A stretch of DNA of 7,444 nucleotides from Hyphomicrobiales bacterium. Lineage in GTDB: Bacteria; Pseudomonadota; Alphaproteobacteria; Rhizobiales; SZUA-8. The position numbers were made by a program, and so were the translations under genes. The stretch spans positions 1 to 7,444 of the forward strand of contig QILX01000034.1 in assembly GCA_003232175.1 (NCBI GenBank), read 5' to 3'. This document shows, piece by piece, positions 6,832-7,444 of this stretch. The notes beneath the pieces are model-generated. The model had not been told where the DNA came from and did not search any database. It saw only the letters and a list, made by a program, of their open reading frames with translations. Each line of letters starts with the position of its first letter. Within the stretch, counting starts at the first letter, position 1.

Positions 6832-7266
6832 ATGACCCGAGTTCTAATCGTTGAAGCGCGATTTTACGACGCGCTGGCTGACGAACTGCTCGCCGGCGCT
6901 AAAGCCGAATTGGAGAGCGCTGGTGTCGACCATGACGTAGTATCGGTGCCTGGCGCACTCGAAATTCCCACGGTGGTCGCCATGGCGGCAAATTCGGGCC
7001 GCTATGACGGGGCAATCGCCCTGGGCTGCGTTATTCAGGGCGAGACCGGCCATTATGATATCGTTGCCGGAGAATCGGCCCGGGCGCTGATGGATGTAGC
7101 GGTCAAATCCCGATTTGCCATAGGTAATGGTATCCTGACCACCAACACCTCCGAACAGGCCATGGCCCGCGCGGCGCGCAACCAGGGCAACAAGGGCCGG
7201 GCCGCCGCTCAGGCCTGCCTTGCGGTTATCGCGATTAAAAAAACGCTGGAAGATAAAAGTGGCTAA
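6832..7266 (+). CDS. ribH: 6,7-dimethyl-8-ribityllumazine synthase
   Basis: Condenses 5-amino-6-ribitylamino-uracil with 3,4-dihydroxy-2-butanone 4-phosphate to give the lumazine used by RibE. The protein has 144 residues, within the usual range of the shorter bacterial enzymes. Motifs in order: [17 protein letters not shown] (aromatic Phe-Tyr near the substrate ring), [26 protein letters not shown] with the catalytic His74, SARALMDVA, and [14 protein letters not shown]. The residue before the catalytic His is Gly, where Ser or Thr is common. It starts 2 bases after the ribE stop and overlaps nusB by 8 bases, so it is part of one translationally coupled run. No ribBA gene stands between ribE and ribH, unlike in many alphaproteobacteria. 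Confidence 0.95.
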   Translation: MTRVLIVEARFYDALADELLAGAKAELESAGVDHDVVSVPGALEIPTVVAMAANSGRYDGAIALGCVIQGETGHYDIVAGESARALMDVAVKSRFAIGNGILTTNTSEQAMARAARNQGNKGRAAAQACLAVIAIKKTLEDKSG

Positions 7267-7444
7267 ACCCAAACTCGTGGTGTCCGAAGCGATACGCCGG
7301 CGTTCGATGGCGCGGCTTGCCGTCGTGCAGGCGCTTTATCAGATGGAAATTGCCCAGACCGACCTTAATCAGGTGATGTCGGAATTTACCGACCAGACCA
7401 TGAGCCGGATCGTCAATGAGGCCGAAACGGTTGAATTGATCCAG
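7259..7444 (+). CDS. nusB: Transcription antitermination factor NusB, 3' end cut by window edge
   Basis: NusB binds boxA RNA with NusE (S10) and supports rRNA antitermination. The first 62 codons are visible, starting at GTG 7259: [20 protein letters not shown], then [20 protein letters not shown]. The [16 protein letters not shown] pattern is the typical NusB N-terminus. The start is supported by GGAAG (7248-7252) six bases upstream. Its first 8 bases overlap the end of ribH, a common arrangement for the ribH-nusB pair. The frame is open to the window end with no lesion. Confidence 0.93.
   Translation, partial: MAKPKLVVSEAIRRRSMARLAVVQALYQMEIAQTDLNQVMSEFTDQTMSRIVNEAETVELIQ

Overview
The window looks like core chromosome of an alphaproteobacterium, probably near the Rhodospirillales or a related uncultured lineage. 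This rests on an ALA synthase of the C4 (Shemin) type, the gene order hemA - small DUF gene - glyA - nrdR - ribD - ribE - ribH - nusB, an LdtR-type winged-helix regulator in the same neighbourhood, and moderately high GC. All recognisable genes are on the + strand. I see no mobile element, CRISPR array, tRNA or rRNA.

Layout: positions 1-746 hold the C-terminal four fifths of a 3-hydroxyisobutyrate dehydrogenase (valine catabolism). A short gap follows that contains a perfect CtrA-type box (TTAA-N7-TTAAC). Next is an LdtR-like MarR/winged-helix regulator (849-1358). A 240-base gap with a strong GC hairpin and a weak promoter candidate leads to hemA (1599-2901). A small conserved protein gene (2885-3115) overlaps the hemA end. 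After a 166-base gap come glyA (3282-4592), nrdR (4616-5119), ribD (5126 to 6139 or 6203), ribE (6209-6829), ribH (6832-7266) and the first 62 codons of nusB (7259-7444 and beyond), all tightly packed.

Functionally, SHMT makes glycine and C1-tetrahydrofolate, and ALA synthase uses glycine with succinyl-CoA to start heme synthesis. NrdR represses ribonucleotide reductase genes. RibD, RibE and RibH carry out riboflavin synthesis apart from the GTP cyclohydrolase II and DHBP synthase steps, whose genes are not here. NusB is a transcription antitermination factor.

The most notable observation is that two housekeeping genes are broken while all the others are intact. hemA has lost about 14 nt exactly at the codons for the PLP-binding lysine, with a frameshift. 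ribD changes frame in its last ~45 codons and also seems to have lost a few residues there. Both lesions have a net loss of 2 mod 3. They are either recent real lesions or assembly/consensus errors; the sequence alone cannot decide. I do not see a convincing new biological system in this window.
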